This document shows positions 34,735 through 46,989 of a DNA stretch of 64,000 nucleotides, piece by piece (within the stretch, counting starts at the first letter, position 1; every line of letters begins with the position of its first letter). The DNA lies in assembly GCA_950295325.1 (NCBI GenBank), contig OX485809.1, positions 23,500,001 to 23,564,000 of the forward strand, written 5' to 3'. Position numbers and translations under genes: made by a program. This DNA comes from Polytrichum commune. Its lineage: Eukaryota; Streptophyta; Polytrichopsida; Polytrichales; Polytrichaceae. Below the pieces are notes generated by a model that did not search any database, had not been told where the DNA came from, and saw only the letters and a program-made list of their open reading frames with translations.

Positions 34735-36443
34735 CACCCTAACCTTGATAATATCACACTTGTTAATAGAACACCTTGATATTGTCACCTAAAAGCTTGA
34801 AACCGATTTCCATAGTGTAAAACCCCCTCGTTATTATCACTATCACCCTTGATAATGTCACATTTTTTTTTCAAAATTTGTAGTGTAAGTGTGATAATAA
34901 CAAGTAACATGGATGAAAAAAGGCCGGATGGACAACAAATTCTATGGATGACAAATTCTACAGATGGAGTCAGAGTTGCATTGGCCATGGCAAAGATCCC
35001 ATTCATATTGAAGAAATATGATCCAGAAGACATCTTCAATTTTGATGAGACAGGTTTGTATTATAGAGCCTCTCCTTATAAGACTTTGAATATTGGGAAG
35101 GCGAAAGGAAATAAGAAAAAGAAGGACCGTGTGACATTGGGGCTTTGCACTAATATCTCAGGGAAGGAGCGATTGAAGCTTGTTTTCATTCACAAAGCAA
35201 CGCGTCCCAGATGTTTTCCTCGGAATTTTGATCCAAATAGGACAGTACACTATTATTCTAACAATTCAGCCTGGATGAATGGTGATGTTTTTACACATTG
35301 GGTGAAGAGTGAGAACCGAAGAATGGCATTGAAAGACAAAAATATTTGCATTATTATGGATAATGCAGGAAGCCATGATATTCATGGTGAGGTCAAGAAA
35401 GTTATAGATGGGTTTAATGCTTTTGTACTCTCCCATATCACTATCTTGTTCCTTCCACCAAGTGTGACTTAAGTTGTTCAGCCTTTGGATCAAGGAGTGA
35501 TTGCAGCATTCAAAATGTGCTATAAGCGCAAGCTTGTTACCTGGACTTTGCAACAAATTGATAACAACTCAAATGAAGATTTGGGGAAATTGAATGTTGA
35601 TGTATTTCAAGCTATGTTATGGTGTGTGGCGGCATGGCATGAATTAGATGATCAAACCATTAGAAATTGTTGGAGAAAGTCCACCATATTGCCTGCAGAG
35701 TGGAATGCAGATATAAACAATCTTGATGAACGTATGAAGTCCAAAATGGAAGAAGCAACTTTGGAATTGGGTAGACTCATCGCCGCATTAAATTTGGGTT
35801 TGGATGTTGAAGGCAAGCCTGTAGAAAAGCTTTGTCCTTTGGAGTACATAAACATGGAAGGTGAAGATGATTTTGAGGTGGAATTTTCTACTGAGGAGCT
35901 TGTGCAATTAGTGCAAGATGGCGAACAGGTTCTTGATTCCATGGAAGTGGACCCATTGATTGTTGATAGCAGTGATGATGAGTCTAAAGTAGTGAAGCTA
36001 AGCGATGCACAAAATATATGCTAAAGATGTTTTGAATTTTATGGCTAGCCAAGGTTCTCAGATTTTCAGCACTCATGAGTTGTTAGAAATGGAAAAAATC
36101 CATGACAAACTCATTAGAATTGGTGTTGCACATTTAACATCAACAAAACAATGTGACATTAGAAGCTTCTTTGTCTCTAGTGAGAGGTCTTTACCTGATC
36201 TCAATGACACATTATGATGTGCTCTTGTTGTTATTTACAATTTTGAATTAGATTTTACATTCAAAAACATTGAAGTCTCGTATTTGTTATTTAAAATAAA
36301 ATTATAATTATAATTTGATTTTCTACATATTTTTTGATAATATCACATTATGCACAAAATGTGATATTATCAAGTATGTCACGCCTTGTTTATATCACAC
36401 TTTTTGGTGAAACGGAGGGTGTGACATTATCAAGGTTAGGGTG
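34735..36443 (+). mobile_element. pogo/Tigger-type DNA transposon, 1709 bp
   Basis: Ends are inverted repeats beginning CACCCTAACCTTGATAAT (24 bp, one mismatch), flanked by TA (34733-34734, 36444-36445). The inverted duplicate has one TA and no element at the matching point (about 43158), an exact empty site. GTGATAATATCACA-like motifs recur inside the ends. Confidence 0.95.
34849..36217 (+). pseudogene. pogo/Tigger-like DDE transposase, broken and N-truncated
   Basis: The first frame (34849-35472) shows FNFDETGLYYR (first catalytic Asp, residue 66) and IIMDNAGSH (second Asp, residue 171). It stops at a TAA (35470-35472), and the same frame resumes with QPLDQGVIAAF, the third Asp. These are the three acids of the DDE_1/pogo superfamily. 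A frame change near 36005 moves the C-terminal part (ILxMxxxHDKL-like segment) into the next frame, ending at 36217. The N-terminal CENP-B/Psq-type helix-turn-helix domains, normally over 100 residues, are missing; only 114 bp separate the terminal repeat from this frame. The protein cannot be functional, so the element must have moved using transposase from elsewhere. Confidence 0.88.
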
Positions 36444-36510
36444 TACTGCCACTGAGATTTGAATATGCAGAGGCATCTTGATCCTTCGGATATAGACGAA
36501 ATGACGGAAG

Positions 36511-36994
36511 CAAGCCATAAATTTGACACCCTAGCCAAATTTCCAGGGGACACCCTGTCCCAAATTTTGGCTGTCCCAAGGACACCCTGCTCCAATTTTT
36601 GGGTGTCCTCATAAATTTCTCTTAAATTTCTTTTTGTCAAAATAGGTACAATTTTGAAAAATATATAATATCATTTCGAAATTTCAATTAAAAATCAAAA
36701 AAATCACTACATATCATAACTTGCATATCTAGAATGTGCGTGTCAATTGACGTGCATTTTTTTTTGGTGCAAGTTTTTGCGTGTCAAAAAAGAAAAACTT
36801 GCAAAAACTTTGTCAAACATATACACTGATAGGCCCTACAAGTACAGGGGACACCTTGAATTTTTTGTGGGTGTAAAAAGGACACCCTTGTAGGATTTTT
36901 GGGCGTCCTCGAGGACACCCTGTTTGAGATTTGGGTGTCCTAGGACACTCTAGGAAGCAAAATACACCCCCCAGGGTGTCAATTTTATGCCCTG
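36511..36994. mobile_element. hAT-type MITE with GGACACCCT motifs, 484 bp
   Basis: Ends CAAGCCATAAATTTGACACC and the reverse complement of CAGGGCATAAAATTGACACC form 22-bp inverted repeats with three mismatches. Perfect 8-bp target-site duplication GACGGAAG at 36503-36510 and 36995-37002. The inverted duplicate lacks it. GGACACCCT or its reverse complement is repeated many times inside both halves. No coding sequence. Confidence 0.93.
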
Positions 36995-37090
36995 GACGGA
37001 AGGATCATCATTTAGCATTGCTAAAGCGAACGAGTTAGAAGGCACCTCAAATTAGGGAGTGTGATATATTAAAATGAGGAGAACCCTGAA

Positions 37091-37316
37091 CAATGGTCGG
37101 GGAGGACCGACAGTTAGTTACAGATGAACCGGTTGAGTTTGAGAAATAACCGGTTGAAGTTTGAGACTTCAGGAGAATTACCGATCACTTTAGAGGATGT
37201 TACGGAATATGCCTCATATTAATATAGTAGAACCGATGGATGTCAACATGTAACTGGCTGGACTTGCAAAGGCTAGGATCTCAACCGATTATGCCCAAAA
37301 ACCTCCCAGGACACTG
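37091..37316 (+). mobile_element. hAT-type MITE, family 1, copy C (226 bp)
   Basis: Starts CAATGGTCGGGGAGGACCG and ends CCTCCCAGGACACTG; flanks ACCCTGAA and ATCCTGAA are an 8-bp duplication with one change. It is present in both copies of the large duplication, so it predates the duplication. Confidence 0.85.
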
Positions 37317-37828
37317 ATCCTGAAGGAGAAGAAACTGTGGCACCATGTGTGCCCACAGGAAGCTCACATGTATTCAGTGGAGGATGTTCACGAGAACTGT
37401 GCGTGACACTAATACCATGACGATGTGTTGATGGATTTTGGTATCCACATCGTGGCCCATAGAGAGACTAATCCCCCGCAGGTAGAATCATGCACCAGAA
37501 TTAGGCGTGTGGTAAGAAGTGACGTTGTACCAACAAACAGATCAAGGCATTGGACCAAAATGACTCCTTTCAAGAGATTGTCATTGAGTACCAAATCCAA
37601 GCCTGCGCGGCTGGCAGATTCTGCTTGTGTATTACTAATCTGAACCTGCATACCATTATGGTATAAACTGAGGATTTTTGTAATTCATCCACAATTATGC
37701 CTAGAAACCTCTATTGCTAGGATACTAAAGTAATTGAAGCTACTAGAGAGTGCGTGCAAAAATGGTGATAATAATTGGGATTTTCATCATTTGAATCTTT
37801 AATTACAGATTGCATAAACATAATACAC

Positions 37829-38711
37829 TGTCACCAAAAATTCCCCACCCTTCGATTTCGTCCTAGCCTGAGTGGAAAAGTTATAATGACACACAGAAAA
37901 TCCTCCCTCGGTAATTCAATAAACATCATAAGTCAAAAACATCATAATTATATGGTCGCAGTTCTACGCTGTTCCCTTTGAATCTATATTTTTTCACTAG
38001 TTTTTGGAAGTTTGGACATAATCTCGGTTTTTTGGCTCTCAAAAATTCATATGAAGTCCAACAAAACTAAATGCTCGAATAAGAGACTTTGCACATCCGC
38101 ATAAGTATAAGGCTAATCAATGTAAATCCAAGTATTCAAACAAAGCCATAAATTGAACTATAAATCATTCACGCCCGACTATTACTAACAAGAGGTCAAG
38201 CCTTCTTCAAGGCCAACTATCCTTAGCTCTTAACCTTACACCTATGCACACATACGTGCTCCTATCTTGCTTCCCACGCACCCACATTTATAACACGTGG
38301 GGTGCCAAAGAACACGAAAGAAAGAAAGGATGAGTGAGGGAAGAACGAAGTCTTGAATAGTGAGTTGAGAGGAAGTAGGTGAGCACCCTCAAGATAAGCC
38401 TTCGTAATCTCCTCCTACTTTGTAGGCTCTCATCTTATCTCCTAAGCCTTCCTCCCTCAAACGATCAACAAAGATCTTAATTCAAATATTTAACTATCCT
38501 TGGTTTTCTACCTATCACACTTTCCACCAAGGTCATGTCCTTACACTATTAAACTTACTCAATCCACTCCACACAAGCCTAATGCTTAAACTTAGCTTTC
38601 TTCAAGCTTCATTCTTTTTATATTTTTGTGAATAGTCATAAATCATAAAAACATTATTTGTAACATTTTACAAGTGTTAACAACACATGTGGGCATCATT
38701 TTGGGCTCACA
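37829..38711. mobile_element. Solo LTR, 883 bp
   Basis: Starts TGTCACCAAAAATTCC and ends GGGCTCACA, with 5-bp target-site duplication TACAC (37824-37828, 38712-38716). The inverted duplicate has a single TACAC there (near 42270). It does not resemble the LTR family at 2561. No internal retrotransposon sequence remains. Confidence 0.9.
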
Positions 38712-38921
38712 TACACCTATAGAAATGCAAAGAGTACATGAACCTCAATAGTAATTTGGACATGATTTTCCTAAACCAAAGTATTTTTATCAGCACACTT
38801 GTAAGCATATGTATTGTTGATTGAGGACATTTGCCAGTTTGGACACCACAATAGGCTTTTATATAGAACATATGACGTGCAAAATTCTCAATCACAATCT
38901 CTCAAAATCAACAAATTTCTT

Positions 38922-40430
38922 GATAAAAATTTAGACCTTCAATAATAATTGGGAGACATTATAGAAGGTAGTAATGTGGTTGCAATGGTTCTCCAAACCA
39001 TTACACAATTATTACATTCATTTGGAACTTTGATTTCAACAAAAAAAAGGTCACAATTTCGTCCTGGGAGTGGACTCTTCATGCCACTATTCAATTTTCT
39101 ACGATAAAGTTAGATGTATTGAAAAAGGGCCCTAAGGTTTAGAGAAAGAAATTTACAATCGAGATGTCTCAGTTTCATCCAATCATATTTTCATCCATCA
39201 TTGTCATATGATCATAGTTTTCCATTACTACCATGTTTATTCTTGTTAGGGTTTGCATTCAGGTACTAGGTTTTTACAAATTGGAGGCTCTTGGAGCGCT
39301 CATGAGCATCCTTGAGTTATTTTCTCTTGATTAGGACTAAGTTATTATGCTCTTGTCTTTGTTTGTTCAATACAATCATTGAGTTATATGTTATGAATGA
39401 AATTAACTTGTTTATTGGAAAGTGAAAGTGGATTCAAGTGTAATAAAGGCCTATTTAATTGATGGTATATTTATTCTGTATGTGTAAAGGAGGCATTTAT
39501 CACATTAAATTTAAAAGTATAGTTCATCAAATACATGAGTTCATTTTTTATCATGTTGTTAGTATATAGGGGGTTTCATTTCATAGTGACTCACACACGT
39601 CATTTACGTATCCAATGAAGAGTCCACCCCCGGGCAATCATGGCAATAATCAAACTTTAAGAATAGTCCAAAGACATTCTACGCACCACCAAGGACTTTG
39701 CGAACCTTCAAAGGTTAGTATTTTAATTTAGAAAATAATTTTGGACCACATAAATAATATTGGAGGGGTAGAAACACTCTTCAATAAAGCCCCTAGACAC
39801 ATTGAAGACAACTAAAAGTTTGTATCATGTATGGATCATCATTTCTTTGAATAGATTTGATGAGGTGTTAATAGGACTCAAAATAATGAAATCAATGAGT
39901 CTCCTTTAGCTTCTTAGAATATGTACATGCAGTCATTTGCAAAATCATATTGTTTTTTACTTAGTTTTAACTTTCATCTCTAGGTGTTTTTCATTTTATA
40001 TTACAAGAGTCTTCGATTCCCCTAGATGTATAATATGTTCTAGCTAGGACCTAGATTTGGCCATTAAGACTCCCGTGGTGTTAAAGAAGTTGAACCTTTT
40101 CATGGCAAAATAAAATTATGCTAGTGTTTTGTTGCATGAAAATGTTCCAGGTGAGAAATTTCATGTTTGATTTACATTGGTATTTCTGGCTCTAAAAGGT
40201 GGTTGTAAAATATCTTAAAATAATTTTAAGATGCTTAAACCTCACATTTATAGGGATTTTTGGGAAGGGGGTTGGAGACAATATAAAAGAGTTACTTAAT
40301 CATAAATTTCAAAAATTATAGTCAAACCTCTCTACAACCTAAATCTACAAATGTCGAAGCATCACAAAGGGTAAGTCAATTGATTGTTATAACATTGTTC
40401 TTTAGATTTCTACAAATGTTGGCAACAAAT
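38922..40430. other. Spacer between the inverted copies, part 1
   Basis: No gene recognised. 39415-39632 is a second copy of the dispersed repeat that surrounds the hAT element at 19912 and shows that site without the insertion. AAAT at 40427-40430 is the duplication of the next element. Confidence 0.5.
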
Positions 40431-41191
40431 GGGGGCATTCACAGTTGAGGTACTACTTTTGGGACAAAGGACTTAAGGACTTTGTCGCATTGATCTTGGT
40501 TTTTATCATGATTTATTATTATTTGATCAATAAATTTTACATAAATAAGTAAATAGTTCATAAGCTTTATCAAGAAAGATTTTTATTATTATTTAATAAT
40601 CACCCTAAACCCTAAACCCTAAACCCTAGGCCACATCAGTGGCATTTTTTTTGCTATTTAGGTGTGCATTGGTGGTCAATTATTTCTTGTTATGTATCTT
40701 GGTACCTTGGTAAAAGTGTCATGTGTCCATTCATATAAATTTTTTTGTCCAATTCTAATACTAGACGTTCCTTTTACGTGTGGTCGTGAATATATGTATA
40801 TTTGGACATGTTTGGTGCCACATGTAAAGTTGGGCAATTGCTATTCAATACATATTTGGTTCTATTGGTACACACTTGAACGATGAGTGTGAGGAAAAAA
40901 TTTGGGATCATTTCGATTGATTTTTGTTGTCCTTTTCATTCCTTGATCCTAAGGTGAACAATTAAGACAACACTCCTAAATGTCCTTTAAGGAATCAAAA
41001 GGATATCTTAGATGACCCTATTCCTTCTAAATTAACTTTGTCAGTGTACTCGATATGGAGTATGAAATGTAGGTATGATCCAAAATATGCTTCACAATAC
41101 AAATCTAAGCATACCAAGCATGTGAAGTTATCCAAAAAAGTCCGTTTTCCGTTAGACGGCCAAAAGTAGTATCCCAACCGTGAATGGCCCC
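40431..41191. mobile_element. TIR element with 4-bp duplication, copy 2 (761 bp)
   Basis: Direct-orientation copy of 23684-24435. Ends GGGGGCATTCACAGTTG and CAACCGTGAATGGCCCC; 4-bp duplication AAAT at 40427-40430 and 41192-41195. It carries four CCCTAAA-type units (about 40604-40629) where copy 1 has about two. No transposase. Confidence 0.87.
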
Positions 41192-41195
41192 AAAT

Positions 41196-41800
41196 ATTGG
41201 ATATTTAATGTAATATTTTTTTTAAATATTAAAATAATATAATTGAGGTTGTACAAAGTGCATGAGAAATCCTAGTATTAAAACTACACCAAGGTCACAA
41301 ATGGCTCTCAATAACAATTTATGCACGTGTCCACCATATGGGTTGTGTAATTTAGGTGGCTTTTGGACTATATATTACCATGCAAACAAATGTTAACAAT
41401 CTCATGTTGAGCAATAATGCCACATTGTAGGTTCCCCCAAAGAACCTTCATATTATCTTACCACAGCTGCAACCTTTTGCATTACCCCCCGCCCGGCATA
41501 TATTGGGCTTCCCTCATCGCATGACCAATTACAATGCATATAATTTATACAAAATTGATAACAATGAAAAAATTAATTGTCATTGTGCCAAATTCAAACT
41601 CCTCAACAAAACAACAAAATAAAAAACGTTATCAAAACATCTAAAGTTCCAGCATATTCTCGCCTTTCCAAGAGCCCTAGTGTATTGTTCCAGCACTATT
41701 GGGATTAAGGGGGACTATCAACACCAATGGGCCATAATTCAACACAAGTGTTGATATAACAAGTGTATATATAGGGAGGGTTATTCAAATCAACATCATT
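41196..41800. other. Spacer between the inverted copies, part 2
   Basis: No gene recognised. GTGTATATATAGGGAGGG near 41763-41780 resembles a TATA box but has no gene attached. Confidence 0.35.
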
Positions 41801-41847
41801 AAGAAATTTGTTGATTTTGAGAGATTGTGATTGAGAATTTCGCACGT

Positions 41848-42105
41848 ATGGCCTTATCAACTAAAATGAGCCAATTGGTCCGCTCAATTTAATGTAGGGA
41901 ACGTGATGGGAACGTAATGATTGCTAGTTGGTACGAGAGAATACCCGTTGAGGGTTCTTAAAATACAACTCAACCATTCCAATACACCCACACATGTTTA
42001 TAAAACCATGCAAATAATCAATTGTAATATGGAAGATCTCATCAATAGTGACAAAAAGATTGTCTCATAATGGCCCAATTGGCTCATTTTAGTTGATAAG
42101 GCCAT
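41848..42105. mobile_element. MITE with perfect 31-bp inverted repeats, 258 bp
   Basis: Ends start ATGGCCTTATCAACTAAAAT and are perfect over 31 bp. The flanks are ACGT (41844-41847, 42106-42109), a probable 4-bp duplication; if the outer AT is excluded from the element the duplication reads differently. The left copy of the duplication lacks the insertion. Superfamily not assigned. Confidence 0.85.
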
Positions 42106-42779
42106 ACGTATGTTCTATACAAAAGCCTATAATTGTGGTGTCCAAACTGGCAAATGTCCTCAATCAACAATACATATGCTTACAAGTGTGCTGATAAAAA
42201 CACTTTGGTTTAGGGAAATCATGTCCAAATTACTCTTGAGGTCCATGTACTCTTTGCATTTCTATAGGTGTATTATGCTTATGCAATCTGTAATTAAAGA
42301 TTCAAGTGATGTAAATCCCAATTATTATCACCATTTTTGCATGCACTTTCTAGTAGCTTCAGTTACTTTAATATCCTAGCAATAGAGGTTTCTAGGCATA
42401 ATTGTGGATGAATTACAAAAATCCTCAGTTTATACCATAATGGCATGCAGGTTCAGATTAGTAATACACAAGCAGAATCTGCCAGCCGCGCAGGCTTGGA
42501 TTTGGTACTCAATGACAATCTCTTGAAAGGAGTCATTTTGGTCCAATGCCTTGATCTGTTTGTTGGTACAACGTCACTTCTTACCACACGCCTAATTCTG
42601 GTGCATGATTCTACCTGCGGGGGATTAGTCTCTCTATGGGCCACGATGTGGATACCAAAATCCATCAACACATCGTCATGGTATTAGTGTCACGCACAGT
42701 TCTCGTGAACATCCTCCACTGAATACATGTGAGCTTCCTGTGGGCACACATGGTGCCACAGTTTCTTCTCCTTCAGGAT

Positions 42780-43005
42780 CAGTGTCCTGGGAGGTTTTTG
42801 GGCATAATCGGTTGAGATCCTAGCCTTTGCAAGTCCAGCCAGTTACATGTTGACATCCTTCGGTTCTACTATATTAATATGAGGCATATTCCGTAACATC
42901 CTCTAAAGTGATCGGTAATTCTCCTGAAGTCTCGAACTTCAACCGGTTATTTCTCAAACTCAACCGGTTCATCTGTAACTAACTGTCGGTCCTCCCCGAC
43001 CATTG
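42780..43005 (-). mobile_element. hAT-type MITE, family 1, copy C' in right duplicate
   Basis: Counterpart of 37091-37316 in the inverted duplicate. Flanks TTCAGGAT and TTCAGGGT are the same 8-bp duplication seen there. Confidence 0.85.
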
Positions 43006-43290
43006 TTCAGGGTTCTCCTCATTTTAATATATCACACTCCCTAATTTGAGGTGCCTTCTAACTCGTTCGCTTTAGCAATGCTAAATGATGATCCTTCCGT
43101 CATTTCGTCTATCTCCGAAGGATCAAGATGCCTCTGCATATTCAAATCTCAGTGGCAGTATTGTGACCCCGAGAAAGGAACAAGCCCCCTGACCGGGAAC
43201 CTTATCCACTCAGGCAACTCTCTCGTGAAGGATCAGCTACAGTAGCTATTCTAGTGCATGCGTGCTACGAAGGCAGACCCTTGCGGAGGC

Positions 43291-43300
43291 TATATATATA
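43291..43300 (+). promoter_or_regulatory. Duplicated TATA box, now without its gene
   Basis: Same TATATATATA and surroundings as 34593-34602, pointing rightwards toward 44160. If active it would transcribe into unrelated DNA. Confidence 0.5.
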
Positions 43301-44159
43301 GACGCCGGAGTCCATTGATCATCAGGATCACTCCAACTCCCACACTTGCAGCGCTCAGCTCATTGCAGATCAACACCCGTGACTTCGAAGGTGACACTCC
43401 TTTGCTTTGTAATTCAAGTGCAGTGGCGTATGATTTGTTCTGCTAGCTGAAATGCAATATTGCAATTGATCTCAGCTTGTTGTCTCATTATTTAGATTGT
43501 TGTTCTCTGTGCTTGATGTGGTCTTTTCTCCAGACCCGCGTCTGATAACTCTTTATTGATTGAGGTGATGTAACTCGAAGTAGCTGGCAGACGAATTTCC
43601 CCAATGCACCTTCATTGTCGATCGATTGGCCTACTCTTCATCTTGCAATTTGCCCATGACCACGCTATAACGACTTGCTTGTCAGCTTCCATTCAGACTG
43701 CGCTTGTATAGTTCAATGATTATCCAGTTCACGGACCTTGTGTATGTCCTAAGTCTTCCCAAGAAACGTATTACGACAAACCTGGCACATCCTTACCGCA
43801 TACATAGCAATTATAACGCCAGCTTGGGGATCGCAGCGTCTATGTAAACTCATCCTTCGTGGATGGAGGGGCTCTAGAGACTAGCATAGAAAAGTTGGAG
43901 GGTCGAGTTTTTCCATTTAGACTCCATTGAAGTAATTGGGGGGGTCTCTGATGCTATCTTTCGAGTTGAATGATTAAAAAACACGCATGTAAAGGCTATT
44001 CAATAGTTCACAGCATTTTCGCTTTGAATTTTTACCTTTCTAACGGATGAGTTCACGCAGACACCACGAATCCTTGGGCCATATAAGACTCGTGATATAC
44101 ATTGTACTGTTCATCATCGATGATGATCGTCATGCATACACACTGATCGTCGGCAGTGT

Positions 44160-46989
44160 CTATAGTCTTAGACTTGTTACTAAGACTAGTCTGGTGACTG
44201 GTTCATTCGCTTACGACTTGATACTGGCTACTTGTTACTCAGACTATGGAATTGGATACTTAGACTCTGGTGACTGGTTCGTTCGATTAAGCGCCTAGGT
44301 TTCCGTTCAATTAGCCGGTTCGTAGTTCTTGTCACTCATTACTAGACTTTTGTCAAATTCTACAATTAATATAAGCATAATAAGTCAACAGAGGTTTTGT
44401 ATAGTTTCATCTAAGAAATTAAAATATTAACTTATCAGTTTGAAGATATGACTAGTCAAACTGATGAGGATGTGGATACTTATACAGCTGGTCACCAGCA
44501 ATTCTAATGGTTTGCAGTTCAAAAAAAATGACGAACTTACAACTTGTCTCCAACATCCTTCGCTATTTCCCAGTCCGAACCTACCAGAAGTACAGAGGTG
44601 GAGCTTATATGGATTGTCCTGGGTTGTGAATTTAATTCCCTTCCTCAGTTGTAATTTATTCTTGAATTCTTGTTCATCAACTCCAAACTGTGGGTTTAAT
44701 ACTTCTTCACCAATAGCAACTACATCTGTTTGCTTCACTATTACTGCTGCCCATCATTGGCAGAGAATAGTTGTCACTTTACTAGATCTGTGCCTGTTAA
44801 TTTTGGCACAAAATGTGTCAGAATAATTATTTTCACGAGTGAATGGTGCCATGTGTGAATTGATCATTTGTTAACAAGTTGTGAAAAGTGGCTGTGACAT
44901 GAGTTAAAAACGATTTCGGCAAGCAAAGTGCCTACTAAATTGATAAGGTACCACAGTATTAGGGCGCTATAGTTTTGATGTCATCTGCATTCTCTACGTG
45001 GATAAAGAAACTGTTTTGATCGACATTGAAAACTAGAGGTGCAACTTCAGGTTTGAAAACATGACATCGATCGAACAATCAATGGTATGAGGCAAAGATC
45101 ATGTTCTGTTAGTGTGAAGAAAACACTGACCCTTGAGCAAGATAAACTTGAGATCACAGCTTGCAGGCTTTCAAGGAGCCAAGTCCACGTCATAATCAGA
45201 AACGTTATGACTAAGATAAGTGGGCCTCATTTGGTCACTTATCTTAATTCTGCACCTACATTTGAGTGGAGGATGGTTAGGTGCAGATCTAAGAACAGAC
45301 ACCAAAATGACACATGTTCAAAAGAGATTGGACTATGTGCTCAAACTTTGTTAACATTCTAGGTTCAATATAGTCAACAAAATTCAAGGGCATCTATGTG
45401 GTCTTCTTATGGCTTGTTGACACTGGACTTTAAAAATCCATAACAATTCGATATGAGTTCAAAGACTTTCCAGGGTTGATCCTAACTTCTTCATCTACAT
45501 GTGTGCAAACGTACATAAACTTCAACCTCATGAATCCAAGTATTGTAAGTTAGAAATCAACAAAAGTAACCAAATATAAACCTTACATACAAACTTACAA
45601 GAAGAAGATTGATGGAGTTGTATTGGCTCTGGAAGGTTGAGATTGCAATGCAAGAATGAGCACAAGAATCTAGTCAAAGTTTGGGAGAAGAGGAAGATTG
45701 GTGGAGGTGAATTGGGCACTGCTACTTCAATTGATGAGTTCTTGACCATGGCTTTTTGCAAGAAAACATGAAATCATTGAAGTTTTCCCCAAATGCGGAT
45801 AAGGATATGGCAACCTGCGCATCCGCATCGATCCACAAAGCAAAAAGTGGATGGATGCAGGAGGATTTGTGGATATGGATACAGCAACCGGTGGGCTTGA
45901 TCGAAATGTGATCAGAGGAATTCAAGAGACCGATAGATTGGCTCTGCGGAATTTGGGTGAACCTAAAATTGGTGTAGTATGGCATAAATACACAACTTCA
46001 GAGAATTTGCGAGACTTCTGATTTGATGCAATGTTATGTTTCAATTAGCTCATTGGGAGAGAGCATCCTCTGATGCTCATATCAATCTTGCTCATTCTTG
46101 TACGCTACTCATCTGCCACTCACGCCAACTACAAAATGTGGGATTTCTAAGGACACATCCATTACATGGAATACATATACCCTAGGTGACTTTAAAGCAG
46201 CGTTTCAATGTTAATTAACTAAAGGAACATTGGCATGGCATTTGAAAGTCACATAGAACATATTCCATAAGCCAAGGTAAAGCTGCACTTGAGAATCCCA
46301 CATTCAATTTCTCTATTTATGAAATGGAGACCGAATTGTGCATATCATCTTTCTTCAGGTAAACCGCTTCTACTTCTCACTTTACATTTATTTGTATCTT
46401 TCAAGCATGTAGTCGACCACTTTTAGCCTAAATGCAAAGAGGGAAAGAGAATCTTGATGTAATTCGCCTGACCAAGTGCTTACTAGATATTGGGAAAACA
46501 TCAACCTTTCAATTAAATGCAACCATAGGCTGGAACAATCACTATGACGAGTTCTAGTGGGTTCTTGTGCTATCAGGCAGCTATGATGGGCGCAATGACA
46601 GGGACCACAGAAATTTTTTCCACTCCGCCAATTTTTTCCACTCCGTAGGACCCTCAAGCCCATCCTTACATGATGTCCCATGTTCACTTGCCATGGCCGG
46701 TCTCTTTGCCACACATCACCTGCAATGGCCGGTGTCCACCTATCATTTCATCCTTGATACTTTTCTAAATGTAGCAACGGCAAGCGTCATCCCACAACTG
46801 TTGGCGCCATCCTGCGACCGCGTCCACGAGGTTGCGTTAACGAAGGTGATTGAGCCAAGGCGCTGATGGGGTCAATGCAAGACCTACACAGCCATGCAGC
46901 CGTGCATATAGTATTCCATACTCCTCCCCTAGCTAGGATCCCGGCATAATAGGCAAGCAAATAGAGGAGGACGACAAGACGTTGTTGAA
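44160..46989. other. No gene recognised
   Basis: Begins with unrelated sequence at the duplication breakpoint, including two copies of CTGGTGACTGGTTC about 80 bp apart (44190-44280). Short open frames have no motifs. 45245-45365 resembles 19629-19745. Confidence 0.4.

Larger units (their letters stand above)
33734..38921 (-). repeat. Left copy of the inverted 2.1 kb duplication
   Basis: Reverse complement of 41801-44159, nearly identical by eye. It starts 34 bp upstream of the actinoporin-like ATG and holds that gene's promoter and 5' leader. Three insertions (34735-36443, 36511-36994, 37829-38711) inflate it to 5188 bp; without them and one duplication each it is 2097 bp. Confidence 0.93.
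41801..44159 (+). repeat. Right copy of the inverted duplication (orphan promoter)
   Basis: Reverse complement of 33734-38921 without its three insertions and with one of its own (41848-42105). Without that insertion and one duplication it is 2097 bp, the same as the left copy. It ends within the sequence that in the left copy is probably the end of the 5' UTR intron, so it carries the promoter and leader but no coding sequence. Confidence 0.93.

Noticed and set aside
37409-37651. 80-codon open frame also at 42445-42687 in the other copy
   Set aside because: Conservation is explained by the duplication; no recognisable motif or codon evidence.
40604-40629. Telomere or chromosome end
   Set aside because: Only four CCCTAAA units, located inside a transposon with its own target duplication.
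33734-44159. Treating the 2.1 kb inverted copies as terminal repeats of one transposon
   Set aside because: No target-site duplication at the outer ends, and the left arm is simply the promoter region of a host gene; inverted segmental duplication fits better.
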